From Hibiscus mutabilis (Eukaryota > Streptophyta > Magnoliopsida > Malvales > Malvaceae), in the NCBI GenBank assembly GCA_019671005.1, contig CM033723.1:19235254-19299253 (forward strand): a stretch of DNA of 64,000 nucleotides, read 5' to 3'. The notes under the pieces were generated by a model. The model was not told where the DNA came from, ran no database searches, and was given only the letters and a program-made list of their open reading frames with translations. Every line of letters starts with the position of its first letter. The stretch's first letter is position 1. Below, in pieces: positions 34,491 through 45,668 of this stretch. A program made the translations under genes and the position numbers.

Positions 34491-35413
34491 TAGAATTATA
34501 GTTGCAAGGAGAAAGAAGAGTACGCAACTTTTAGTCCTACTAACACAAGGAAACAAGAAGGTGTTAGAAGATGTGTAAGAAGCAATAAAAGCTAAAACAA
34601 ACGAAAACTAATGGCTAAGAATGAAAGAAAATTAGAAAAACCCCGAAAACCCTAGAATTTTGCAGCAACATGATCTACTTCGTTCGAGGTGTTCCAGATG
34701 TCAAACAATTTTGACATTTTATGTGGTGACTCCTCCAAAGGTGCAAATCTTATCTGCAAATTTTCAGCTCAAAATTCGCTCGTTTGAATTTGACAAATTT
34801 TCCCAAAATAAGACTTCTGATACTAAAAATAACAAGGCAAAACTATCTACCTTGAAAATAAAATGGCCCATGGCCAAAGGTTTTCGCAACTCATAAATTC
34901 ATGATGTTGTTTTTATTAGTGAAGCAAATATGCCTTTAAATAGGCTACAAATGAAGAGTTCAACTTAAATTAGGAAAAGTAAAGATAATAATAAAATAAA
35001 TAAACATATTTTATTTAACCTTAAAAACTAATAAATAAATAACAAATCTAATCCTAAATCATCTAAATATCTTTATAAAGAATCATAGATTAAATTTAAG
35101 TACAAATAATCAATAAAATTATTCAAAATTCGTAATAAATAATATTTCCCGTGATAAAATCGTATAGAGATTTCTGCTCGCATAGTCTTCACTAAAATGG
35201 ACCTAACTTGAGATCTCGATGTCGGATTGATGCGTTTCAAGATGCGTTGGAAAGATAAGAGATAGACGAATATGTTTGAAGAAGACATGTAGACTCAGAA
35301 GTGCCCGGATCCCATCCCAAAATTCGATGCAAGTTGGCTGAAATTCCAGAATTATAAAACAGCTTCAACTCTTTGGCTACAATGCATCATTTTAGCCCCC
35401 CATACATGTATCA
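34491..35413 (-). mobile_element. M-type LTR 1 (diverged internal LTR)
   Basis: This is about 923 bp. Its right end CATACATGTATCA, followed by TTCTCCCCCTG, mirrors the L-LTR end and polypurine tract, and much of its right half is homologous with L at low identity ('cttcactaaaatgga...gatg(c)gtttcaagatgcgttggaaag', 'cccggatcccatcc'). The left end is set where 'ggttagacaccaa' looks like a decayed primer site; that end is uncertain. It has a TATA-like AGCCTATTTAAAGGC on the minus strand near 34934-34948. Confidence 0.7.
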
Positions 35414-35616
35414 TTCTCCCCCTGTTGAAAACGAATCGTCCCGAATCTTAAGAGTTGTTGATCACAACCTTCAAGTCTCTTGAGATGTCTCCAGGAATAA
35501 AATATTAAAACTAGGATCTATATAGAGAATTATATATTTTTTCTTTTTTCTCAACTACTAAAACAACAGTAAAAGATAATTGTTTCAAACACCTAAACCA
35601 AGGCTCTGATACCAAA
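35414..35616 (-). other. Leader 1 with intact primer-binding site
   Basis: This short leader lies between the M-type LTR and L-type LTR 2. On the minus strand TGGTATCAGAGCC (plus 35602-35614) follows the LTR end by three bases and matches initiator tRNA-Met. The far end has a polypurine-like run next to the M LTR. No coding sequence was seen. Confidence 0.88.
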
Positions 35617-36579
35617 TGATAGAGTAGCACAAATTCGAATAAAGAGAAAAACAAAACAAACCAGAATAAAGAAGAAATCTAAAAATTCAGATTTGCTTAT
35701 GCTGGTGGCGTCAATGGAGGAAGCTTGAACATGTGGAGATGGCGTGATGAATTGATAGTTGTTGTCTTATCCTCGGCACCCTCTTAGACGCAATTATCTA
35801 AGCAAGCAACCTCAAGCGGCTCTAACCCACCCTCCTAGATGCAATTGCCTAGGCAAGCAAGAGTGAAAATGATCTTATGTTGAAGATGGCTTCTAGACAA
35901 GTTTACCGAACACTTGCAAACTCAAAGAATACTAAAATCTCCAAAGAGAACTTTGTACTAATCAATGAAATCTGAATTACAATGTGGGTGAAGCCTCCTT
36001 TATATAGGCCATGGAGAAGTTTTAATCCTACTAAACATAGGAATTAAATACAATAAATAAATGCTAAAATCTAATCTCCTAATTAGATAAGTAACTTCTA
36101 ATAATAAATAAATGCTAAAAATAAAATCCAAGTCAAATAAATCTGATCCTAATAGATATTGCAAAATCCTATATTGATTTAAATTACAAATAATAAAATA
36201 AAATCTTGAAAATTCGTAATTATCCAAAAATCTCGTATTAATCCCGTGTAGGAATTTCTGCATGCGCTCTCTTCGCTAAAATAGACGTATCTTGAGATCC
36301 AGATGTCCGATTGAGGCGTTTCAAGATGCGTTGGAAATCTAATTTGCTGCTAGACAAGTTTTAAGCAGGCATGTTGACCCATAAATGCCTGGATCCCATC
36401 CAAAAATTCGTCGCAAGTTAGCTGACTTTCCAGACTTCACAAACAGATTCAGTTTCTTGTCCAAGATGCATCGTTTTTTACCTCCTATGCGTGCATTGTT
36501 TTGGCCATTATTTTTTGCATCGAACAAATTCATCTTCTTGTCCAATATGATTAATTTAACCCTACTCATGCATGTATCA
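35617..36579 (-). mobile_element. L-type LTR 2 of the array
   Basis: This 963-bp LTR is variant set B (CTGCTAGAC near 36349, CCTACTCATG before the end). It lacks about 27 bp present in LTR 1 after 'gcaagagtg' (near 35863). The TATA box is kept near 35998-36007. Confidence 0.92.
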
Positions 36580-37768
36580 TTCCCCCACTCCACAAAAGGA
36601 TTCGTCCTCGAATCTAAATCGGCAATGAGAGAACAATCATCAACTTCAATTGAAAAGGCTTCTTTGTTGTATGTGGAGTGATCTAATTGAGCTCCTCTCA
36701 ATGGTTCAACAAAATCCTGAAAAAATAAGACAACACTACTCGAACATTTGTAATGACTAGTCAAAACAAAATCACTGAATTCACGTTATTTTTTCTTGTC
36801 TTTTTCTTGGGCTTTGTGTGACTTTTACCTCATGTATTTTCACTCACCAAATTTGGGCCATTAATTTGACTTTTTTCACTCTCGGCCTCTTTACTCTCAG
36901 TCTTTTGTATCTCACATCCCATATTCCTCTCATAAAATTTATCATCAATGTACAATTTTGTAGAGAGAGAAAGTGTTTCTAACGGAATGATAGGACAAGA
37001 ATCAAATGAAGGGTTAGAATTACACTTACTTTCTTCGTGGGGGGATGTGATGAGAGTATAGCAAGTGGACCTGCTACTTCACATGAGGGATTAGTAGCAT
37101 TGTCATCTTGTCTAATGTGTTCACTATCACTATCCTTTTGTTTGGGAGATGGTTCTTCTCCAATATCAACATTTGCACAAATGCTAGAAGTAGAAGTCTG
37201 AAGAGAATCATGTGTTCTTCCGGTTTTGGGATGTCTTCATGGTTGTTTGCCTTTGTGTGGTCAATTGATTCAGGCTTTTGTGCTTCCAATCTTTTTGTTT
37301 TATCCTCTCACATTGTTTTTTTGCTTTTGCTATTTCTTCATCTACTTTTTCCGGATCTATTGTAGCAAGCAAGAGAAACGGCGCCTTGGTGCACAACCGA
37401 GTATCCATTTGTATTGATTCGATGGACAGCACCACGATCATTTTTCCAAGGTCTTCCTAATAGCAAGTGGGTGACTTCCATAGGAACCACGTCACACCAT
37501 ACATCATCACAATAGCTTCCAAGAGTAAAAAGATTAAACAATGTTCGGTTACCTTCATATCCGATCCGCTATTAAACACTTGAAGATGATACGGCTTAGG
37601 GTGTTCTTGGCATGGTAGATCGAGTGCATCAACAATGAAGCTATTCACTAAGTTTACACGACTATCACCATCAATAATTAAAGAACATAGATTACCTTGT
37701 ATCTTACATCGTGACCGAAAAATATTTATTGGTATACGATAACGAGTGTTGAAAAGAGAATAAAACAT
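36580..37768 (-). pseudogene. Protease-only remnant, array unit 2
   Basis: Same layout as unit 1, from MFYSLFNTRYRIPIN (37768) to the DSRTNPFVEWGND tail. The active-site motif is again IIDGDS. It is broken in at least four places: a shift near 37530, the altered patch at 37368-37382, shifts at about 37215 and 37050, and a changed patch at 36775-36790 where other units read continuously. This is the most damaged coding copy. Confidence 0.83.
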
Positions 37769-37809
37769 CCTAATTACTTTAAGAATCCAAAGAAAAGGTT
37801 AGACACCAA

Positions 37810-38747
37810 TAGAATTATAGTTGCAAGGAGAAAGAAGAGTATTCAACTTTTAGTCCTACTAACACAAGGAAACAAGAAGGTGTTAGAAGATGTGTAAGAA
37901 GCAATAAAAGCTAAAACAAACGAAAACTAATGGCTAAGAATGAAAGAAAATTAGAAAAACCCCGAAAACCCTAGAATTTTGCAGCAACATGATCTACTTC
38001 GTTCGAGGTGTTCCAGATGTCAAAAAATTTTGAAATTTTATGTGGTGACTCATCCAAAGGTGTAGATCTGATCTGGAAATTTTCAGTTCAAAATTCGCTC
38101 GTTTGAATTTGACAAATTTTCCCAAAATAAGAGTTTTTTCACCCAAAAATGCCAAAAATAATAAGGCAAAACTATCTACCAAATGAAAATAAAATGGCCC
38201 ATGGCCAATCTTTTTTGCAAACAAATAAATTCACGATGTTGTTCTTATTAGTGAAGAAAATATGCCTTTACATAGGCTACAAATGAAGAGTTCAACTTAA
38301 ATTAGGAAAAGTAAAGATAATAATAAAATAAATAAACATATTTTATCTAACCTTAAAATTAATAAAAATAAATAACAAATCTAATCCTAAATCATCTAAA
38401 TATCTTTTAAAGAATCCTAGAAAATTAAATTTAAGTACAAATAATCAATAAAATTATTCAAAATTGTAATAAATAATATTTCTGTGATAAATTTTTATAG
38501 TTGATTTTGCCATTATTGTCTTCACTAAAATGGAAAATTTTTGTCCAATATGAGTCGGATTGATGCGTTTCAAGATCACGTTGGAAAGCTAAGAGATCAA
38601 CGAATATGTTTGAAGAAGACATTTAGACTCAGAAGTTGCCCGGATCCCATCCGAAAATATGAAGCAAGTCGGCTAAAATTCCATACTTATAAAAGACTTC
38701 AACTCTTTTTCAAACAATGCATCATTTTAGCCCCCACACATGTATCA
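37810..38747 (-). mobile_element. M-type LTR 2
   Basis: About 938 bp; ends CACACATGTATCA. The right 250 bp (from about 38470) is unusually diverged from the other three M LTRs, with several short substituted stretches. Confidence 0.7.
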
Positions 38748-38962
38748 TTCTCCCCGTTGAAAAACGATTCGTCCCGTAATCTTAAGAGTTGTTGATCACA
38801 ACCTTCAAGTCTCTTGAGATGTCTCTTCAATCAAGTTGTTGCAAGAATAAAATATTAAAACTAGGATCTAAATAGAGAATTATATATTTTTTGTTTTTTC
38901 AACTTTAAAACATTCAAGGCTAAAAGATTAAAGAAAGAAAACACCTAAGATGAAGGATTAGA
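38748..38962 (-). other. Leader 2, primer site lost
   Basis: Where leaders 1 and 4 have GGCTCTGATACCAAA, this copy reads AAGATGAAGGATTAGA. The tRNA-Met match is gone, so this junction could not prime reverse transcription. Confidence 0.8.
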
Positions 38963-39952
38963 TGATAAGAAATAAGAATATAAAAAAAAAGATGAAAAAA
39001 AAAAACAAAGAAAATAAAAAAACAAATCTAAAATTTCAGCTTTGTTTATGCAATTATGGAAGATGGTGTGAAGGTTGAAAGATGAAGATGGCTTGATGAA
39101 TTGTTGTTGTTGTTTTGTCCTCGGCACCCTCTTAGACTCAATTATCTAAGCAAGCAACCTCAAGCGGCTCTAACCCACCCTCCTAGATGCAATTACCTAG
39201 GCAAGCAAGAGTGTGAAGATGATCTCCTCACAAGAACACGATGATCTTATGTTGAAGATGACTTCTAGGACAAGAAATCAACACTTGCAAACTCTAAAGA
39301 ATAAACTAAAATCTCCAAAGATAACTTTTTATTAATCAATGAAATCTGAATTACAATGTGGGTGAAGCCTCCTTTATATAGGCCATGGAGAAGTTTTAAT
39401 CCTACTAAACTTAGGAATTAAATACAATAAATAAATGCTAAAATCTAATCTCCTAATTAGATAAGTAACTTCTAATAATAAATAAATGCTAAAAATAAAA
39501 TCCTAGTCAAATAAATCTGATCCTAATAGATATTGCAGAATCCTATATTGATTTAAATTACAAATAATCAAATAAAATCTTGAAAATTCGTAATTATCCA
39601 AAAATCCCGTATTAATCCCGTATAGGAATTTCTGCATGCGCTGTCTTCGCTAAAATAGACGTATCTTGAGATCCAGATGTCCGATTGAGGCGTTTCAAGA
39701 TGTGTTGGAAAGCTAATTTGCAGCCGGACAAGTTTTAAGAAGACATGTTGACCCATAAATGCCTGGATCCCATCCAAAAATTCGTCGCAAGTTAGCTGAC
39801 TTTCCAGACTTCACAAACAGATTCAGTTTCTTGTCCAAGATGCATCGTTTTTGACCTCCTATGCGTGCATTGTTTTGGCCATTATTGTTTGCATCGAACA
39901 AATTCAGCTTCTTGTCCAATATGATTAATTTAACCCGCTCATGCATGTATCA
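38963..39952 (-). mobile_element. L-type LTR 3 of the array
   Basis: This 990-bp LTR is variant set A from about 39110 onward (CAGCCGGAC near 39721). Its first ~140 bp after TGATAAGAAATAAG differs sharply from the other L LTRs. The TATA box is kept near 39371-39382. Confidence 0.88.
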
Positions 39953-41146
39953 TTCCCCACTCCTCAAAAGGATTAGTCCTCGAATCTAAATCGGCAATGA
40001 GAGAACAATCATCAACTTCAATTGAAAAGGCTTCTTTGTTGTATGTGGAGTGATCTAATTGAGCTCCTCTCAATGGTTCAACAAAATCCTGAAAAAATAA
40101 GACAACACTACTCGAACATTTGTAATGACTAGTCAAAACAAAATCACTCGTCACGTTCTTTTTCTTGTCTTTTTCTTTTGGGCTTTGTGTGACTTTTACC
40201 TCATATGTATTTTCACTCACCAAATTTGGGTCATTAATTTGAATTTTTTCACTCTCGGCCTCTTTACTCTCAGTCTTTTGTATCTCACATCCCATATTCC
40301 TCTCATAAAATTTATCATCAATGTACAATTTTGTAGAGGAGAAAGTGTGTTTCTAACGGAATGATAGGACAAGAATCAAATGAAGGGTTAGAATTACACT
40401 TACTTTCTTCGTGGGGAGGTGATGAGAGTATAGCAAGTGGACCTACTACTTCACATGAGGGATTATAAGCATTGTCATCTTGTCTAATGTGTTCACTATC
40501 ACTATCCTTTTGTTTGGGAGATGGTTCTTCTCCAATATCAACATTTGCACAAATGCTAGAAGTAGAAATCTTGAAGAGAATCATGTGTACCTTCTGGTTT
40601 TGGGATGTCTTCATGGTTGGTTGCATTTGTGTGGTCAATTGATTCAGCCTTTTGTGCTTCAAATCTTTTTGTTTTATCCTCTCACACTGTTTTTTTGCTT
40701 TTGCTATTTCTTCATCTACTTTTTCCGGATCTATTGTAGCAAGCGAGAGCTTTCGGCCTTGGTGCACAAACCGAGTATCCATTTGTATTGATTCGATGGA
40801 CAGCGCCACGATCATTTTTCCAAGGTCTTCCTAATAGCAAGTGGGTGACTTCCATAGGAACCACGTCACACCATACATCATCACAATAGCTTCCAAGAGT
40901 AAAAGAGATTAAACAATGTTTGGTTACCTTCATATCCGATCCGCTATTATTAAACACTTGAAGATGATACGGCTTAGGGTGTTCTTGGCATGGTAGATCG
41001 AGTGCATCAACAATGAAGCTACTCACTAAGTTTACACGACTATCACCATCAATAATTAAAGAACATAGATTACCTTGTATCTTACATCGTGACCGAAAAA
41101 TATTTATTGGTATACGATAACGAGTGTTGAAAAGAGAATAAAACAT
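39713..41146 (-). pseudogene. Protease-only remnant, array unit 3
   Basis: It starts at 41146. The protease frame runs unbroken through IIDGDSRVNLVSS and VVPMEVTHLLLGRPWKN (144 codons), then shifts near 40770. The linker frame 40815-40318 and the tail frame 40328-39939 follow, and the tail shifts near 39945 before reading on into the LTR to 39713. Variant set A. Confidence 0.85.
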
Positions 41147-41187
41147 CCTAATTGCTTTAAGAATCCAAAGAAAAGGTTAGACACCAA

Positions 41188-42116
41188 TAGAATTATAGTT
41201 GCAAGGAGAAAGAAGAGTATGCAACTTTTAGTCCTACTAACACAAGGAAACAAGAAGGTGTTAGAAGATGTGTAAGAAGCAATAAAAGCTAAAACAAACG
41301 AAAACTAATGGCTAAGAATGAAAGAAAATTAGAAAAACCCCGAAAACCCTAGAATTTTGCAGCAACATGATCTACTTCGTTCGAGGTGTTCCAGATGTCA
41401 AACAATTTTGACATTTTATGTGGTGACTCCTCCAAAGGTGTAAATCTTATCTGCAAATTTTCAGCTCAAAATTCGCTCGTTTGAATTTGACAAATTTTCC
41501 CAAAATAAGACCCAAAAATGCTAAAAATAACAAGGCAAAACTATCTACCAAAAAATAAAATGGCCCATGGCCAAAGGTTTTTCAACTCATAAATTCATGA
41601 TGTTGTTTTTATTAGTGAAGCAAATATGCCTTTAAATAGGCTACAAATGAAGAGTTCAACTTAAATTAGGAAAAGTAAAGATAATAATAAAATAAAATAA
41701 ACATATTTTATTTAACCTTAAAAAACTAATAAATAAATAACAAATCTAATCCTAAATCATCTAAATATCTTTATAAAGAATCATAGATTAAATTTAAGTA
41801 CAAATAATCAATAAAATTATTCAAAATTCGTAATAAATAATATTTCCCGTGATAAAATCGTATAGAGATTTCTGAAGATGGCGCATAGTCTTCACTAAAA
41901 TGGACCTAACTTGAGATCAAATTGTCGGATTGATGCGTTTCAAGATGCGTTGGAAAGATAAGAGATAGACGAATATGTTTGAAGAAGACATGTAGACTCA
42001 GAAGTGCCCGGATCCCATCCCAAAATTCGATGCAAGTTGGCTGAAATTCCAGAATTATAAAACAGCTTCAACTCTTTGGCTACAATGCATCATTTTAGAC
42101 CCCCATACATGTATCA
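41188..42116 (-). mobile_element. M-type LTR 3
   Basis: About 929 bp. Close to M1 (shared 'tttagttgctttaag' flank and 'ttctgc/gaag' region), with altered patches at 41874-41882 and 41917-41924 and an altered polypurine-like run just past its end (TTCTTATGG instead of TTCTCCCCC). Confidence 0.7.
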
Positions 42117-42327
42117 TTCTTATGGTTGAAAAAACGAATCGTCCCGAATCTTAAGAGTTGTTGATCACAACCTTCAAGTCTCTTGAGATGTCTCCAGAAT
42201 AAAATATTAAAACTAGGATCTATATAGAGAATTATATATTTTTTCTTTTTTCTCAACTACTAAAACAAAAGAAAAAGATAATTGTTTCAAACACCTAAAC
42301 CAAGAAAGAGCGAGATGAAGGACCAAA
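42117..42327 (-). other. Leader 3, primer site damaged
   Basis: GGCTCTGATACC is replaced by AAAGAGCGAGATGAAGGACC, keeping only 'ACCAAA' next to the LTR. The word GATGAAGG is shared with the damaged leader 2. Confidence 0.8.
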
Positions 42328-43313
42328 TGATAGAGTAGCACAAATAAAATAAAGAGAAAAACAAAACAAAGATAGAATAAAGAAGAAATCTAAAAATTCA
42401 GATTTGTTTATGCTGGTGGAAGTCAATGGAGGAAGCTTGAACATGTGGAGATGGCGTGATGAATTGATAGTTGTTGTCTTATCCTCGGCACCCTCTTAGA
42501 CGCAATTATCTAAGCAAGCAACCTCAAGCGGCTCTAACCCACCCTCCTAGATGCAAGATGCAATTGCAAGCAAGAGTGTGAAGCAATCTCCCTCACAGTG
42601 AAAATGATCTTATGTTGAAGATGGCTTCTAGACAAGTTTAATCAACACTTGCAAACTCAAAGAATACTAAAATCTCCAAAGAGAACTTTTATTAATCAAT
42701 GAAATCTGAATTACAATGTGGGTGAAGCCTCCTTTATATAGGCCATGGAGAAGTTTTAATCCTACTAAACTTAGGAATTAAATACAATAAATAAATGCTA
42801 AAATCTAATCTCCTAATTAGATAAGTAACTTCTAATAATAAATAAATGCTAAAAATAAAATCCAAGTCAAATAAATCTGATCCTAATAGATATTGCAAAA
42901 TCCTATATTGATTTAAATTACAAATAATAAAATAAAATCTTGAAAATTCGTAATTATCCAAAAATCTCGTATTAATCCCGTGTAGGAATTTCTGCATGCG
43001 CTCTCTTCGCTAAAATAGACGTATCTTGAGATCCAGATGTCCGATTGAGGCGTTTCAAGATGCGTTGGAAATCTAATTTGCTGCTAGACAAGTTTTAAGC
43101 AGGCATGTTGACCCATAAATGCCTGGATCCCATCCAAAAATTCGTCGCAAGTTAGCTGACTTTCCAGACTTCACAAACAGATTCAGTTTCTTGTCCAAGA
43201 TGCATCGTTTTTTACCTCCTATGCGTGCATTGTTTTGGCCATTATTTTTTGCATCGAACAAATTCATCTTCTTGTCCAATATGATTAATTTAACCCTACT
43301 CATGCATGTATCA
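42328..43313 (-). mobile_element. L-type LTR 4 of the array
   Basis: This 986-bp LTR is variant set B (CTGCTAGAC near 43081). The TATA box is kept near 42731-42742. There are small patches of difference near 42340-42420 and 42550-42600. Confidence 0.92.
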
Positions 43314-44501
43314 TTCCCCCACTCCACAAAAGGATTCGTCCTCGAATCTAAATCGGCAATGAGAGAACAATCATCAACTTCAATTGAAAAGGCTTCTTTG
43401 TTGTATGTGGAGTGATCTAATTGAGCTCCTCTCAATGGTTCAACAAAATCCTGAAAAAATAAGACAACACTACTCGAACATTTGTAATGACTAGTCAAAA
43501 CAAAATCACTCGTCACGTTCTTTTTCTTGTCTTTTTCTTTTGGGCTTTGTGTGACTTTTACCTCATGTATTTTCACTCACCAAATTTGGGCCATTAATTT
43601 GACTTTTTTCACTCTCGGCCTCTTTACTCTCAGTCTTTTGTATCTCACATCCCATATTCCTCTCATAAAATTTATCATCAATGTACAATTTCTGTAGAGG
43701 AGAAAGTGTTTCTAACGGAATGATAGGACAAGAATCAAATGAAGGGTTAGAATTACACTTACTTTCTTCGTGGGGATGTGATGAGAGTATAGCAAGTGGA
43801 CCTGCTACTTCACATGAGGGATTAGTAGCATTGTCATCTTGTCTAATGTGTTCACTATCACTATCCTTTTGTTTGGGAGATGGTTCTTCTCCAATATCAA
43901 CATTTGCACAAATGCTAGAAGTAGAAGTACGAAGAGAATCATGTGTACCTTCTGGTTTTGGGATGTCTTCATGGTTGTTTGCCTTTGTGTGGTCAATTGA
44001 TTCAGGCTTTTGTGCTTCCAATCTTTTTTGTTTTATCCTCTCACATTGTTTTTTTGCTTTTGCTATTTCTTCATCTACTTTTTCCGGATCTATTGTAGCA
44101 AACGAGAGCTTCTGGCCTTGGTGCACAACCGAGTAACCATTTGTATTGATTCGATGGACAGCACCACGATCATTTTTCCAAGGTCTTCCTAATAGCAAGT
44201 GGGTGACTTCCATAGGAACCACGTCACACCATACATCATCACAATAGCTTCCAAGAGTAAAAAAGATTAAACAATGTTCAGTTACCTTCATATCCGATCC
44301 GCTATTAAACACTTGAAGATGATACGGCTTAGGGTGTTCTTGGCATGGTAGATCGAGTGCATCAACAATGAAGCTATTCACTAAGTTTACACGACTATCA
44401 CCATCAATAATTAAAGAACATAGATTACCTTGTATCTTACATCGTGACCGAAAAATATTTATTGGTATACGATAACGAGTGTTGAAAAGAGAATAAAACA
44501 T
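43073..44501 (-). pseudogene. Protease-only remnant, array unit 4 (best preserved protease)
   Basis: A 312-codon frame from 44501 covers the whole protease segment (IIDGDSRVNLVNSF, CDVVPMEVTHLLLGRPWKND) and the acidic linker to ...NLVSENT. A single frameshift near 43570 separates it from the tail frame (43576-43073), which reads through DSRTNPFVEWGND, across the polypurine tract and into the LTR. The active-site Asp-Gly-Asp change is shared with all units, so it predates the amplification and the protease was probably already dead. Confidence 0.87.
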
Positions 44502-44542
44502 CCTAATTACTTTAAGAATCCAAAGAAAAGGTTAGACACCAA

Positions 44543-45475
44543 TAGAATTATAGTTGCAAGGAGAAAGAAGAGTATTCAACTTTTAGTCCTACTAACACAA
44601 GGAAACAAGAAGGTGTTAGAAGATGTGTAAGAAGCAATAAAAGCTAAAACAAACGAAAACTAATGGCTAAGAATGAAAGAAAATTAGAAAAACCCCGAAA
44701 ACCCTAGAATTTTGCAGCAACATGATCTACTTCGTTCGAGGTGTTCCAGATGTCAAAAAATTTTGAAATTTTATGTGGTGACTCATCCAAAGGTGTAGAT
44801 CTGATCTGGAAATTTTCAGTTCAAAATTCGCTCGTTTGAATTTGACAAATTTTCCCAAAATAAGACTTCTGATACGAAAAATAATAAGGCAAAACTATCT
44901 ACCTTGAAAATAAAATGGCCCATGGCCAAAGGTTTTTGCAACTCATAAATTCACGATGTTGTTCTTATTAGTGAAGAAAATATGCCTTTACATAGGCTAC
45001 AAATGAAGAGTTCAACTTAAATTAGGAAAAGTAAAGATAATAATAAAATAAATAAACATATTTTATCTAACCTTAAAAACTAATAAATAAATAACAAATC
45101 TAATCCTAAATCATCTAAATATCTTTGTAAAGAATCCTAGATTAAATTTAAGTACAAATAATCAATAAAATTATTCAAAATTCGTAATAAATAATATTTC
45201 CTGTGATAAATTCGTATAGAGATTTCTGCTCGCACAGTCTTCACTAAAATGGACATAACTTGAGATCTCGATGTCGGATTGATGCGTTTCAAGATGCGTT
45301 GGAAAGCTAAGAGATAGACGAATATGTTTGAAGAAGACATGTAGACTCAGAAGTGCCCGGATCCCATCCGAAAATTCGAAGCAAGTCGGCTAAAATTCCA
45401 TACTTATAAAACAGCTTCAACTCTTTGGCTACAATGCATCATTTTAGCCCCCCATACATGTATCATTCTCCCCCC
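44543..45475 (-). mobile_element. M-type LTR 4
   Basis: About 933 bp; ends CATACATGTATCA followed by TTCTCCCCCCGTTG. It shares diagnostic bases with M2 in the left half ('gagtattcaac', 'gtagatctgatctgg'). Confidence 0.72.
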
Positions 45476-45668
45476 GTTGAAAACGATTCGTCCCGAATCT
45501 TAAGAGTTGTTGATCACAACCTTCAAGTCTCTTGAGATGTCTCCAGGAATAAAATATTAAAACTAGGATCTATATAGAGAATTATATATTTTTTGTTTTT
45601 TCTCAACTACTAAAACAACAGTAAAAGATAATTGTTTCAAACACCTAAACCAAGGCTCTGATACCAAA
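45476..45668 (-). other. Leader 4 with intact primer-binding site
   Basis: GGCTCTGATACCAAA at about 45654-45668 is intact (tRNA-Met primer site on the minus strand). As the array is in minus orientation, this is the primer site used with the outer 5' LTR. Confidence 0.88.

Noticed and set aside
35602..35614. tRNA-like sequence (tRNA-Met 3' end complement)
   Set aside because: Only the 12-13-bp primer-binding site is present; no tRNA cloverleaf.
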